Below are positions 37,801 through 47,737 of a stretch of DNA of 64,000 nt, piece after piece. The translations under genes and the position numbers were made by a program. Below the pieces are notes generated by a model that saw nothing but the letters and a program-made list of their open reading frames with translations, was not told where the DNA came from and did not search any database. Every line of letters begins with the position of its first letter. Position 1 is the stretch's first letter. Source of the DNA: Strongylocentrotus droebachiensis (lineage: Eukaryota > Echinodermata > Echinoidea > Camarodonta > Strongylocentrotidae); NCBI GenBank assembly GCA_035222895.1, contig JAVYIG010007939.1, forward strand, positions 31,168 through 95,167, in the 5' to 3' direction.

Positions 37801-40800
37801 TCTCCAAACTCCATCCATTTAATTCGGGATCTAATCGCAATTCCTTCATTAGTTTTAAGGCGGGATGCTTCCAGTTCTAATTTTGATTTATCAATTTCCT
37901 CTAATACAAAAGTCTTATCATCAGATATTATCAATTTTCTTTCTAACTCTTCAATTTTCTTTTCTAGATCTTTTTCCCTGTTCACATTTTGTTTTTTGGC
38001 AAAGGAGGCATATGATATTGCTTCCCCTCGTATAATCATCATTAAAGTTTCAAAAAATAACTGATCATTTATGCTAAATTCACACTCGCCCACTATGCAA
38101 CCATTCTGGTCAAACTTTGCTTCGTCTTTAGCATAAAATAGAATAGTATCTCTTATCTTTTTCTTTATTTGCGAAACAAAATCTTCGTCTTTTAACAAGG
38201 AATTATTAAATTTCCAAAAACCAGGACCTCGTTTTATCCGATTCAAACTGAGACTTATACGAGTTAAAGAGTGATCTGTTCGGTAACCTGAAAGAATATC
38301 GACATTGTGCACTAATGAAAGAAGTTCTGAAGAAATCAAAAAGAAATCTAATCTACTCTGTTTAAGAGGGGTTGGTTGCCGCCACGTATAACGTCTTTTA
38401 TCTGGAAATCTAACTCTCCAAGGATCACATAGATCTAACTCAGTCTTCATTTTATTTACTTGTTGTTTAGCTCGCGGGTTATTAACATGCAAATAGTTAT
38501 ATGTGTCAAGGGTTGAATCTTGTACTAAATTCCAGTCTCCACAGACAATAGCATGTGGATTTTCAAAATCTATTATAATTTGTTGGAGATCTGCAAAAAA
38601 TATTGGGTTATCTGTATTCGGGCCATACAGCGACGCGATAGTAATATTATATTCGTGCAAAGTTACATCTAAAACCACAAAGTTTCCTGTGATATCTACT
38701 TTAATTCTATTTATATTTACAGGGAGAGTGTTCTTAAAAAGAATTGCTACTCCTCTTGAGTTGGACGTGTTGAAAGAGAAAAAACATTTACCTTCCCATT
38801 CCCTACGTATATCAGTCTCCATAGCTGGGACAAAATGTGTATCCTGAATAGAACAAACATCATATTGTTTCGCTTTTAAGTAAAACAAAACATCTTGTCT
38901 TTTGCGACTATTTCCTAGGCCGCGACAATTCAAGGAAATAAACGTAACATTATCCTGCATCGTACGTAAGATAAAAGAATGAAAGAAAAAATGAACTACC
39001 TGTGGAAGTTTTCATTTTATACACACAAACAGTAACACTGCAAAAACAACTACACAACGACAAAAACATTACAATACACACAACATAAAACAACACGCAC
39101 AAACGTGTGGACACAACGCACCGCATCAGAGCTGACTGACGACCAGCTGTGAACAGCCAATTAACCCCCCAAATTCCGGATCAATGTATGGAGATCTATT
39201 CAAAAAATCTATGCCCCAAACCCTTCTGCAAACCTTTGCTGCATATAAACTATATATCCTATAATAAAAGGCATATCTGGGTCTTGATCTAATCAAATTC
39301 AGCTTTCTTTAAAAGTTTTTAAAGATATATCATTAGTTGCAAAAGTAGACTGAATGGTGGTTATTCATGAGTGTAACTCTGCATCTTGACACGAAGACCT
39401 GAATAACAAGTCAAATACATTTTTCATTATAACTATCACTGTCTACTAACATAAACCAAGACAGGTATACATTATAACGTAAAAGAGATTTCTATCAAAT
39501 TCAGAAGAACATGCAGGTCATTATCTCATCTAATCCAACCAAGACTTTGCTCATGTATTGGGTTAAATCAAAGTAATAAAATGGATAGACATTTACCCAC
39601 TACCAATCTTGAATCCTGAAACAGTGTGTTTCTAAAATATCCAATGTACCATGTATTTGTTGCAAAGTGTAGAGCAGCGCAGGGGCTGGGGGTTCAGTGC
39701 TCTGAAGGTGCGAACCCGATGCCCGGTGATGCCCTTCAGAGAGTTGATGAACCCCCACCTCCCTTACTGCACAATACATGGAACTTCTCAAAATTTAGAA
39801 CAGGTGGTAAGGTAGTTGGGAAACCAATATGTCACACGAGTAATGTAACCACTTCAAATGAATACTCTTTTCACTGCATAGTGATAACCATTTTACTTCT
39901 CTAAACCATTTCAGATCGCACAATGCTGTGACCATGGGCATACACGTGTAGTTATTTCACCAATCGACAAAAATCAATACGGTAATCTTTTATTTCAAGT
40001 ATGTTGTGACCAAATTATTCACAGGTTTTTCAATAACCTTTTTTCTTCTACAAAATTATCATTACTTTGAGAAAGCCGTTTAGTGTAGGTAGGTTGAGGA
40101 ACGGATTAAAAATAAACACGACTTATAGTTATACATTTGCTTGATCACTGTATATGTTTCGAACTTTCAATACTGAAAGAAAGCGATCGATGCTCGTGAT
40201 TAAAAGTTTAAAAACATCGATGGTGATAAAATAAAGGAGCCCCTTAATATACCTCAGTCAAGGACAGTACGCCACGCTGACGATGATCCCTTCTCCCGGC
40301 ACTGTAAAAGCAAATTTACACCATTTAGTTTGATTCTTGTAGACTTATTCTCATTCTTTCTCATTTGATATGCCTTTTGCTCGAGTAAGAATCGCCTTCT
40401 CTTCAGTGGTGCAGGTAAGTCGGTTACAATGCGGAAAGTGTGACGGACAGCAGCTTGACCTTCCGAGGTCAACGGACGTACTTGTGTTCGTTGATAAGCA
40501 TATAAGACGGCATCCCTATCCAACATGGCGCCGAACCGTACAATGATGGGATCATGACCACGTCTACTCTCGTCATTTCCGGGTGTGACACGTCTTGGAA
40601 GCCGATGCGCGTTCGCTATGAACATACTCAGCGCCTCCTCCTTCGAGAAACCCAGCTTCTGAATTATGCTTCTCACAACTTCCACAACTCTTTCATCTTT
40701 CTTTTTCTGTGAGTTCTGGTCATGCGATTGCATTGTGAAAGAAAAGGTGTGGAATGGATCAGAAAAATTTGATCATGTAGCATGTTAGTATTGGTGTCAT

Positions 40801-41232
40801 CAAAATCATAATAACTGTGGCCCAGTCTTCGTAAAGTAACAAGCACTGTGCACAGAAAGATGTGTATATGGGGTACACAAATGGTGTCAGGGCTAGTATA
40901 CCTTGATTTCCTTATCTTTCTATGCTCATTACTCAGCCAGTATACATTTTCTACCAAAATTGTTTGGCAAACGACATTTATTTGTAATCTTGAACATTCA
41001 GTGTAAGTTTCGTTTGATTCTGTGAGAATCAATTCATTTTCTTTTTTTTACCAGAACTCAAGTTTATCTTTAACCTAGCTACTTGTGAAAAATTTAATAG
41101 CGCCCTCTTTGTGTCAATTGTATTTTCATACAGGCATTGAGAGCAGAGTACACACATGAGGAAAGAACCATCCAAGAGAGTGCAAGGCTTGTTGGATTAG
41201 AACTCCCTAAGATGCCACCACACCTTGAATGA
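19389..41232 (+). CDS. FMC1: FMC1 homologue, mitochondrial complex V assembly factor, three exons
   Basis: Exons 19389-19472, 34113-34265 and 41134-41232 join in phase 0 into a 111-aa protein (human FMC1/C7orf55: 113 aa). FMC1 is a small LYR-family mitochondrial matrix protein. In yeast it helps assemble the F1 part of ATP synthase, with Atp12. Matching landmarks: IARELRY in exon 1 (human LLRELRY), YLMKQYRENQLT, AQTYLCLLRS (human AATYLCLLRS), and IQESARLVGLELP (human VEESAGLVGLKLP). Introns are 14.6 and 6.9 kb, huge for so small a gene. The first is filled by the giant inverted repeat; the second holds a Tx1-like LINE and MITEs. The 3'UTR probably runs to an AATAAA at 41846. Confidence 0.92.
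19559..20260 (+). repeat. Left unique arm of the giant inverted repeat
   Basis: Matches the inverse of 31905-32729 with scattered substitutions (for example TGTCATCACCTTGTGTGTTC versus GAACACACAAGGTGATGAAA). Includes a poly-G run at 19802-19820 and (AAAT)n at 20205-20226. Confidence 0.85.
20260..24020 (+). repeat. 75-bp satellite, left array (about 50 units)
   Basis: Unit: GGATAAACTGGAATATTAAT, TCTTCACCACCCTACGCTAT, CTTTTCACCACCCTAGCGCC, ATGTACATTGTCTAT. Within each unit TTCACCACCCTA occurs twice, so the unit is itself a duplication. Shorter units lacking CTAGCG are interspersed. A 1461-bp block (about 20560-22020) is repeated nearly exactly at 22021-23481. Confidence 0.95.
24021..25320. other. 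Left part of the inverted-repeat centre, no gene seen
   Basis: AT-rich, unique-looking DNA with stops in all frames and no repeat match inside the window. Presumably intron sequence or the single-copy loop of the structure. Confidence 0.5.
25470..26790 (-). repeat. About 118-bp palindromic satellite, array 2
   Basis: About 12 units in reverse orientation to array 1: GAAGCGCGGAAGCTTTTACG, TTTCATTAAATCATTAGAGA, AAGAAGACGATTCGTTGTAC. Poly-C tracts of varying length separate units. Confidence 0.93.
26913..27690. repeat. Central palindrome of the foldback element
   Basis: Two arms of about 390 bp meet near 27300. Each arm is built of repeated blocks: GGTCCAGGGGGCAGAGCCCC, GGGGTTTTAGGCATTTAATT, ACGGTCAGATGAGCATATTT, GGGCCCGCCTTAGGGCCC. 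The same blocks occur at 62290-62420 and 63455-63720 and partly at 5745-5790. Confidence 0.9.
27805..28210 (+). repeat. About 118-bp palindromic satellite, array 3
   Basis: Four units in the orientation of array 1 (ACGAATCGTCTTCTTTCTCT, CTTCCGCGCTTCGCGC), forming the right arm of the foldback element. Confidence 0.93.
28350..28960 (+). pseudogene. CR1/Jockey-like LINE remnant, RT C-terminal region
   Basis: Plus-strand frames contain SIGMLSKLRYFLPLKTLFTL, AIVLPYFDYC, LQKKAIRICSNCHYLAHTPP and, after stops, NVNTRQKNKIF. This matches the C-terminal part of the LINE at 15835-17157. The expected WGN segment after FDYC is deleted and frames are broken. A 3'UTR-like segment with AATAAATTGAATTGATTT follows to about 29150. 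Confidence 0.8.
29215..29385. repeat. (GAA)n purine-rich block
   Basis: AGAAGAAGAAG-type low complexity; long frames on the minus strand are artefacts of it. Confidence 0.85.
29800..30015 (+). repeat. Degenerate short tandem repeat, about 25-35 bp period
   Basis: AAAAGGGGCACTTATCAGAG-like units repeated about seven times with drift, ending in a poly-G run at 30012-30023. Confidence 0.65.
30520..30955 (+). mobile_element. 436-bp hAT-like element carrying a zinc-finger fragment, copy 1
   Basis: CAGGCGCGGATCTACGG ... CTAGATCCGCCCCTG, inserted into a satellite unit: GTTAATATT on the left and ATATTCCAG on the right, so at least 5 bp (ATATT) is duplicated. Holds a poly-A/purine stretch, a C2H2 finger remnant (about 30640-30745) and a palindromic AATCGGCTCGCCGCTTCGCG block. 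About 90% like the copy at 59422-59866. Confidence 0.85.
31135..31324. mobile_element. 190-bp CAGGGCTTAAATT MITE in the satellite
   Basis: Ends CAGGGCTTAAATT / AATTTAAGGCCTG, flanked by CAATGT on both sides (6-bp duplication of satellite sequence). The interior is built from GGCCTTGG/GCCCC motifs. No ORF. Confidence 0.85.
31905..32729 (-). repeat. Right unique arm of the giant inverted repeat
   Basis: Inverse of 19559-20260, ending AGGCATAGAGACTCTGAC. The (ATTT)n tract is longer here than on the left, and the poly-C run (32461-32472) is shorter. Confidence 0.85.
32876..33060 (-). mobile_element. LINE 3'UTR remnant with (AATTG)n tail
   Basis: On the minus strand it reads GCACCAATAAAGCCTTTGGC ... 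to an (AATTG)n tail at 32876-32893, like the tail of the LINE at 15835. Coding part absent. Confidence 0.6.
33410..33804 (+). mobile_element. TTAA-type MITE, internal-deletion derivative of the 3.8 kb element
   Basis: TTAA at 33406-33409; the right border reads CTAA, one mismatch from TTAA. The first about 310 bp match 51537-51842 (AGGTAAAGACCAGTTTTGG, CCCCCCTCTCAAAAAATGAA, CATCTTTCTGTGT). The last about 85 bp match 55226-55308 (TAGATGATCAACCTTTTCTG, CGCATGACCATAACTGGTCT). Everything between is missing. Confidence 0.88.
34113..34265 (+). CDS. FMC1: FMC1 exon 2 (residues 29-79)
   Basis: SSPRNLVGFQYLMKQYREN ... AQTYLCLLRSTRECE. Acceptor TTTCATCAG, donor GTAATT, 51 codons, phase 0 at both ends. 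Confidence 0.93.
34871..39160 (-). mobile_element. Nearly full-length Tx1/L1-type LINE
   Basis: Minus-strand LINE in FMC1 intron 2: ORF2 (38960-35171), a short 3'UTR and poly(A), seen as T runs at 34921-34944 and 34871-34898. The second run may be a duplicated tail. The 5' border is uncertain (about 39160). No clear target duplication was found. Confidence 0.8.
35171..38960 (-). pseudogene. Tx1-like LINE ORF2: endonuclease plus reverse transcriptase, one frameshift
   Basis: First part 38960-36420 (846 aa), second part 36448-35171 (up to 425 aa). Apurinic-like endonuclease at residues 1-240: SLNCRGLGNSRKRQ, CGDWNLV, SRLDFFLIS, GYRTDHSL. Reverse transcriptase about 470-740: NNKSPGQDGF, LIPKGNKPRHLLKNWRPISL, FEKAFDSVSHDF, GCRQGDPLSSYLF, YADDTLLTLNG. 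C-terminal knuckle CTFCNNSVETIIHIFCYC in the second part. The frame breaks at about 36475-36482, where ACCA is tandemly duplicated (+4). With that exception the frame is open for about 1,265 codons, the normal size, so the copy is young. Key catalytic residues are present. Confidence 0.88.
39650..39785. repeat. 135-bp imperfect hairpin
   Basis: Outer pair CCATGTATTTGTTGCA / TGCACAATACATGG and inner pair GGGGGTTCAGTGCTCTGAAGG / CCTTCAGAGAGTTGATGAAC. May be a tiny MITE or a transcribed hairpin; not identified. Confidence 0.55.
40254..40733 (-). pseudogene. L1/Tx1-type ORF1 (Transposase_22-like) C-terminal fragment
   Basis: The 159-aa open frame contains SIIQKLGFSKEEALSMFIAN, AHRLPRR, DPIIVRFGAMLDRDAVLYAY, resembling the RRM-to-C-terminal-domain part of L1-type ORF1 proteins (IENAHR, RPIIVRF, DRDAVL landmarks). 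Its first eight residues come from an adjoining MITE (from 40711 on), so the start is not original. It lies 1.3 kb upstream of the Tx1 ORF2 on the same strand. Normal spacing is shorter, so it may be a separate insertion. Confidence 0.65.
40711..41069. mobile_element. TTAA-type MITE, family A (reverse type), copy 2, left end missing
   Basis: Homologous to 10476-10868 from GAGTTCTGGTCATGCG to CCAGAACTCAAGTTTATCTT; TTAA at 41070-41073. The first about 14 bp are replaced by the ORF1-like fragment. Confidence 0.85.
41134..41232 (+). CDS. FMC1: FMC1 exon 3 and stop (residues 80-111)
   Basis: ALRAEYTHEERTIQESARLV then GLELPKMPPHLE and TGA. Acceptor CATACAG. A family-A MITE ends about 60 bp upstream, close to the acceptor and possibly overlapping the branch-point region. 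Confidence 0.92.
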   Translation, partial: ALRAEYTHEERTIQESARLVGLELPKMPPHLE

Positions 41233-41845
41233 AAAGAATTATGGAACAATGATTGACTGAAAGAAATTTACATGTATTTTCCTGGAACTGTTATGAAGAA
41301 ATTTACATAACAATGAACACTTGAGGAATGAACAATGTCGGCATGTCCAAGCTATCATCATGTAGGAGATCCTCTGAGCCAGAGAATTTCCCATTTCCTG
41401 TTTATTGGACCAGACGGCACCTGAAGTTCATGCTGTGCAAAGCCAAGGTTCACCTACTGGTAGATTCTGATTGGGCTGTATGGATAATGGTTCTTGAATG
41501 AATCTTGGATCTAGTTGTACCACTCATGCATGAATTACATTGATGGGTTTAATGATCCATCTTCTGTTCTTGTCCTGTGCTTTCGTCTTCATTTGAATTC
41601 AGTGAATCTCTTTGAAGGCTGTTGTTTTAAGTTACACAGATAAAGGCCCCCCTCAACAACAACATAGCCCTTTAAACAGCTGTCTTATTGACTTTATACT
41701 GTATGAATAAATCATATGAAAACCCTTACTTTTCCATACAGGAATGAAAATGTACCTGATTTTTAAAATTACGAGTGTACTTTTCTAGTGCTCTTTGTTC
41801 AGCATTGAAAAGACAACGAATGCAAGATGTGTGTATGTGTAAGCA

Positions 41846-41851
41846 AATAAA
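41846..41851 (+). promoter_or_regulatory. Probable FMC1 poly(A) signal
   Basis: AATAAA about 615 bp after the FMC1 stop, followed by T/GT-rich sequence. It is the best candidate in the interval. Confidence 0.5.
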
Positions 41852-41933
41852 TTTCATGATACAATTTTACTCGGTCTTTTTGTGTATTTGGATTATTATA
41901 CATTTTATTAGTTTATTGCTTTGTTAAGTGCTG

Positions 41934-42127
41934 TTAAAGCCTATCTGTACTATTTTGGCATGGAGGGATTAGACCTCCCTGCGAGGTCACTGGCAGGTAG
42001 TAATCTCATCAAATCAGCTCTCAATTAACATAAGAAAAAGGGGACCATGGGGATCAACGGGTACCGCTTGGGCAATGTTGGCTGTATAGAGGGCGCAAGT
42101 ACCTGCTAGTAATGCAGTCCCGCTTAA
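41934..42127. mobile_element. TTAA-flanked MITE, family B, copy 2
   Basis: TTAA at both ends; inner sequence as in 2731-2926 (GGAGGGATTAGACCTCCCTG, AAATCAGCTCTCAATTAACA, GGGGACCATGGGG). Lies about 80 bp past the probable FMC1 poly(A) signal. Confidence 0.82.
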
Positions 42128-42959
42128 AGGGAAATGCAAATGCTGTATTTGTGAATTGTGACATTGCTAGCTTCCTTATCCTTGCACAAAAGATCACTAA
42201 TATACATTGTATATCCAGTAAAGTAATGAGATAATATCAAGTAGCAATTTATCTGGCCTCTTTATAATGTAGTGAACTCCTTTCAAGACCAGTGTTTGGA
42301 TTAGTATCTTTAATATCTAGTGTTTGTGTGTGTGCATACTATTTCTCACATTGGCAGCATTGACAATCATTTGATAAAAAAACATCATGTTTCAAGTTCT
42401 GTACACATGTGTTTACATAATACCTTTTGGGGCTTATTTTATTATGCATCAGCCACCCTCTAAGTTAGAGGACAATAACTCGCTTTATTAATTAAAAATT
42501 AATCTTATCTAAACTTCTACAGGTTATGCTTAAATAATTTTTTTTTTTTTTTGGGGGGGGGGGGGGGTAATCGTAGGGGTGCAAATGCAATACACTGTAC
42601 ATGTACATCCTGCACATTATAAAAAATTCTCAGGACTCCAACAAGAATAAATGAAAACAACATTGACTTCAAAGATTTTCTTTTCTTAAAGCATAAAATT
42701 CAGTATATACATCTTTATTACACCTTCCTCAAACAGAAGAGACAATGACAAATAAAGCTTTTATGAAAAACATGTATTATTTGAACAACTTTCATGGAAG
42801 GAGCAATTTTACCTTATGACTAGATGAAACAGACATGCATGTTACAGATCTTTATACAAATCAAATATTTTGTTATCAAATTATCTACTGTAAAGAGTAC
42901 AGAGATAAAACATTTGCATAATTCACATGACACACACCTACACAATGTACATGGAGACA

Positions 42960-43411
42960 ATCTTGGATGGCTTGAAACGATCACTCACGTTATCACGTTT
43001 TGAGTACTTTTGTAGAACACGCCATCTGATCCAGGAAGTGTTGAGTTACATGACCAAAAAAGAACAATGATGGTACTTGATGCAGATGTTAACAAAAATA
43101 AATCTAATCAATGAGAAAAGACCGACGCAAAAGAATCATTCTCCGGTTATGATTTGGGCGCCTTCATAAAAGTTGATTCTATCTGAGAGTCGGTGGCCGG
43201 ACCCCTCTACCAAGAGTGCATGTAGACTAAAAAAGCCTACATACATGAAATATATGTGCTGACTTGTCTCAATATCTAAATCTAAAATGTAGGGTAAATT
43301 ACAAAAAAAGTCTAAACGAAACAAAATGTCAACCCTACACTTCGTAGATTAGATAGCTTGTGTCTACAAAAGTACTCAAGACGCAACTGATCGTTAAAAG
43401 CCATCTTAGAT
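42960..43411. mobile_element. 450-bp element with about 55-bp imperfect inverted ends
   Basis: ATGGCTTGAAACGATCACTC ... GAGTACTTTTGTAGA on the left and TCTACAAAAGTACTC ... GATCGTTAAAAGCCAT on the right. No ORF of note. Probably a MITE. Confidence 0.65.
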
Positions 43412-43695
43412 GATTTTTATATCTAACAGATTTCACATTTCATGTACATGTAGCTCGAGTTTTCAAGTGCTGTTTGGAGAATAAATCATCAATAAAAATG
43501 GCACAGTGTTTTGGCACTTCAAATAATCTTGTGTATATACCTAACATTTTTTTAATAATCCTATTTCATTCCTACAATGAAGCACTAAATATATAAGTTA
43601 GTGTAATTTCCCCTTCTATTAAAAAAAAAGCCTTCATCATTTTGAATAAAAGCCAGAGGAAACTAAAAGCAGGAAACTGAAGGTTCATTTATAAT

Positions 43696-43812
43696 GTTTA
43701 ATTTCTTTTCATTTAGAAAGCAGAATTAAAGTGATGAAAGTCCCTTTAGTAAAGGGACTTTCATAAGTTTGTTTCACTTTAATTCTGCTTTCTAAATGAA
43801 AAGAAATTAAAC
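43696..43812. repeat. 117-bp near-perfect palindrome
   Basis: Arms of 39 nt are perfectly complementary (43696-43734 and 43774-43812). An inner perfect palindrome at 43735-43763 continues the stem (TGAAAGTCCCTTTA, G, TAAAGGGACTTTCA). Only ten bases (43764-43773) interrupt an otherwise 53-nt stem. Confidence 0.95.
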
Positions 43813-46471
43813 CTTTACCATCAATTCATGCCATGAAATAAAACGATGTCAGCTGTCAGTGTCTCTTGGTGTCATACTCTTGAAGATAAGCATACCAAAA
43901 ATACATTGATGCTCACCAAACGATATTTGGTTCAACTCGGCCATCAAACTCTATTTTCTAAGCAACTGTCTTGTCTAAACTAGAAAAATAAAATAAACAA
44001 AATATATGATTTATCTACCAAAGTCAAAAGGCACATCGATTGTAAAATGCATTAAAATTCACATCATTTGGTAAAATAATCTACTGCTGAATGTTTGATG
44101 GAAACACTCTTGATGAAAAATTATCAACTGAGATGAGCTTTTACAAGTCTTGTTGCAAAGAACTGACATGTACATGTAGCTAATTGCAGGGTTCATGATG
44201 CATGAGCCTTTCATAGATCTTCTTCAGAAATTGTGATGTTCCTTCACATAGACTTTTTATGTTTAAAAAATATGAGAGTTCTTTGTAAGTTTTGTTTCCA
44301 TAATTTAAATCACACTGCTCTTACATATTTGTTCTTCTGCCTTAGCTATGTGTCGATGTACATTGTAACCAACAACTAATTTGCATTTTTTTTAAATGTC
44401 TGTGAAGCTTCATCTGTAACTTACAAACCAGGTACTTTGATTTGGCTCGACATGAGAAAGCCATAAAGTTATAATAACATTATAAATGTTTTCTCTTAAT
44501 TAAGAGTAATTTAAGTACATCAAAGTTACAGCACAGATAACCTCCTTTCCCATGCATGATAAGTACATTGTACTACCCTCCTGTAAATGTAGGACATCTC
44601 AAAGTTTGACAACACACATTTATGATATCCCATTGTTTACATTGAGCCAATGTTTTCATTTTCCATTTCATAAGTAAGAATAGAAGAACAATCGATCACA
44701 TGACTGAACTGGAAAAAACCCTACAAAGTAGGGCATGTATCATAGTCCATTAAGTTTCAGTTACTAGACAAAAATCAATATACATGTACCGTTATTGCTT
44801 TCATTTACAGTCCGGATACAAAGGTGCTTTGATAAAATAAAATAAAAGCAAATACTTTATATAATGTACAGGACTTAGAAAACTGTTTTGCTGAGACAAT
44901 GGTATCTATTCAAATCCCATGGATTTCATATTTGCATGCTGTAACAACTTTCGTACTTTCATAGTTTCATTAATACTGAACCGGAGGAAAACATCCTGAT
45001 ATCTCAATAAAATTTCCAGATCCTGTACATGTACATTATAACATTTTAAGTTAGAGATGTAGTACATTGTGGAGTGAACTATTGCAGCAATATTAAGCAC
45101 CACTAAATATAATTTAAGTAAACCGGAACACTTAATGCTCTAGAAAGTGAACATTATATAACTCTCAATAGTTAACATGCTAAAACACAAGATATTTAAG
45201 AAAGAAAAAAAAGCACAATCATTTATTTTTCTGAGGTACTGCAACATACTGGACTGGTGATCATTCAATATGATATTTTATTTTGTTCCCTAAATAACCT
45301 GCAGCTGTAACATATTGCACGATTGCCATGCAGCACTTACTATTTACAGACTTTGCTTCGATCTGACGTTTTTATACCATTCATGCCATCTACATGTATA
45401 TACAATAGAGGTTTAGCATTACCATGAGCAGAGTCCATATTTACCTCTTAAGCTGATAAACATCATGTGGTTAGAAGTAAAACAAGTGACTCGTGATGAA
45501 CTTTATGGTACATAAAGAAAACACAACATACTCTACTTGAAATTCTTTAATCTACTTTAATCTGCATTGCAGTTTCATGTTACAACTGTAGATCCATTCA
45601 TGTTTAAAACGGTGCCATTGACCAGCAGGAATGTTTTGCTCGAGTTCAGACTAGACATGTACATGTTGAGGAACTGAATCCAATTTATTAAAACTCTTGT
45701 ATAAATATAAGCTTCTAAAGTTAACAAATTAACAACGTTGGTTTGAAATGTTATTGATAATTCCTCTTAATAATTTCTAAACATTGCTTCACTTATTTGA
45801 GGTAACCTAAGTACTTATCAATATAATCCATTGTAAAAACATTCTTCAAGTATGCTAACGAGAGATAACCCCAAATTAGCAATACTTGAATGGAATTTGC
45901 AGAAGGAACAATATGAAACTGATACAGATTCCTAATGTCCTCATTAATAAGTTTACCGGTAATTACCCTTACCAGGACAGGTCGTTTCCTTAACCACACA
46001 GTCTACACGTAATTAATTACTTTCTAAATGACATCATGTAGGGGGTAATCCAGGGTTTGGGTCTTTGGGAAAACCTTTCAGGATATGGTCATAATTATTC
46101 ATTTCCTGACAACTTGATTGAATGACTTTATTAATCAGGTGTAGAAGATCCTCTTTTAAAAATATATATGACACCCTTACTCAGCATTAACAGGATACAT
46201 ATCTAGATATCTTTCAGGATGGCATACATATAATTATAACAAAAACTTATGGTTTAAAGTCTTACTACATTGTAAAAATATATTTTGATGTAAGGTGCCA
46301 TTACAAAAAAGTCATTAAAACAAGCGGGAAAATAGTTTGATAAAAATAGCTTTAAAAAAAATCATGGCTAAAAATATTCAATATTTATGGGAAATTTGAC
46401 ACTCTTATCTCTCTTTTATTTAAATCAGCAGTTCATATGAGATCAATTACATGTATATAATCATTTGAAAA

Positions 46472-46646
46472 TACAGTGAAACCTGCTTCAGCGAACCACC
46501 TGTCTATAAAGACCACATTTTTTGTTTTCTTTGACCTTTTCTCGTAGAAACCTTTACTAAAAAAAACTGTACATAAAGACCACCTGTCTATAGGGACCAC
46601 TTATCTTGTCACCTTTGAGTGATCTTTATATACAGGTTTAATTGTA
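46472..46646. mobile_element. TA-flanked MITE, CAGTCAAACCTG family, copy 2
   Basis: TACAGTGAAACCTGCTTCA ... GATCTTTATATACAGGTTTA ATTGTA, with AAGACCACCTGTCTAT internal repeats. Confidence 0.7.
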
Positions 46647-46975
46647 CAGATATACATCATAAATGCTTATAATTTATAATACTGATTATCATTGCCAACC
46701 TTGACAATACACCAGTCAGTACACAGTATAAAGATATCCTCAATAAATATAAATACAAGTCACTCTTCAAAAACATTGGAAGCACATCCACTCGTTCATG
46801 TAATCCATAAGACACTTGCTCATGCAAGGCCAAGCTGTTTAACTGATCTTCACTTGTTCCTCGAGATTGAAAGATCACCATGGAGGATGTTACAGCACAT
46901 GAAATGGACGGCCGAGTACACATTACTTGTCCAATCATAGTGAAGAGTACCATATCACTTCTCTCATTCAGGTAC

Positions 46976-47702
46976 CTTGTGTACTTGAGAATTGTTATCT
47001 TGCATCATTAGATCTTTACCCCTGTGTATCGATTCAAGACCGGTACCATCAACCTTTCTGTCTAACCACGCCCGTATTTCCCCTGCCGAGAGGTTGGACT
47101 GAACTTGAAGTAAAGAGTACCATATTGCTTCGCTCATACCTCGCGTTCACAAGAATTGTTATCTCGCATCACCCGATCTTTACCCAGTGTCTGACCACGC
47201 CTGTATTTTCTCTGCCGTGAGGAGTACCATATCACTTCTCTCATACCTCATGTACACAAGAATTGTTATCTTGCATCACCGGATCTGTACCCCTAACAGT
47301 ACCATGTACCTTTCGGTCTAACCACGCCTGTATTTCCTCTGCTGAGAGGTTGGACTGAACTTGAAGTAAACAGTAAAGAGTACCATATCACTTCTCTCAT
47401 ACCTTGTGTTCACGCAAATTTTTATCTTGCATCACTAGGTCTTTAACCCTGTGTATCGATTCGAGTCTGGTACGATCGACCTTTCTGTCTAACCGCGCCT
47501 GTAGTTCCCATGCCGAGAGGTTGGACTGAACTTGAAGTAAACAGTAAAGAGTACCATATCACTTCACTCATACCTCGTGTTCACGCGAATTGTTATCTTA
47601 CATCACCGAATCTGTACCCCTACAGGTATATATCGATTCAAGTATGGTACCATCAACTATTCTGTCTGACCACGCCTGTATTTCCTCTGCCGAGAGGTTC
47701 GA
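46976..47702 (-). repeat. Tandem copies of the last sorting-nexin exon
   Basis: Five further copies of exon 5's second half follow it downstream, at 47702-47574, 47525-47403, 47354-47247, about 47219-47140 (truncated) and 47098-46976. Period is about 120-177 bp. Each begins after TTCAG at SNLSAEEIQAW (or a variant) and ends at GAG or AAG before GTATGA or GTACCT, a plausible donor. Lengths 129, 123, 108 and 123 are all multiples of three. The first copy has one in-frame TAA (CAA to TAA); the others shown are open. Whether any is spliced into mRNA is unknown. Confidence 0.85.
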
Positions 47703-47737
47703 CTGAACTTGAAGTAAAAAGTACCATATTGCTTCGC

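Larger units (their letters stand above)
42128..46470. other. AT-rich region between FMC1 and the sorting nexin; no coding exon supported
   Basis: The two genes converge here. It probably holds the long 3'UTR of the sorting nexin (minus strand; a reverse AATAAA lies at 42715-42720). It has many ACATGTACAT motifs and two inverted-repeat elements (42960-43411, 43696-43812), and a T/G run at 42540-42567. Confidence 0.45.

Noticed and set aside
46657-46953. 98-aa minus-strand frame (HERVDVLPMFLKSDLYLYL) downstream of the exon array
   Set aside because: Considered as a further sorting-nexin or RGS-like exon; no convincing acceptor, donor or homologous motif.
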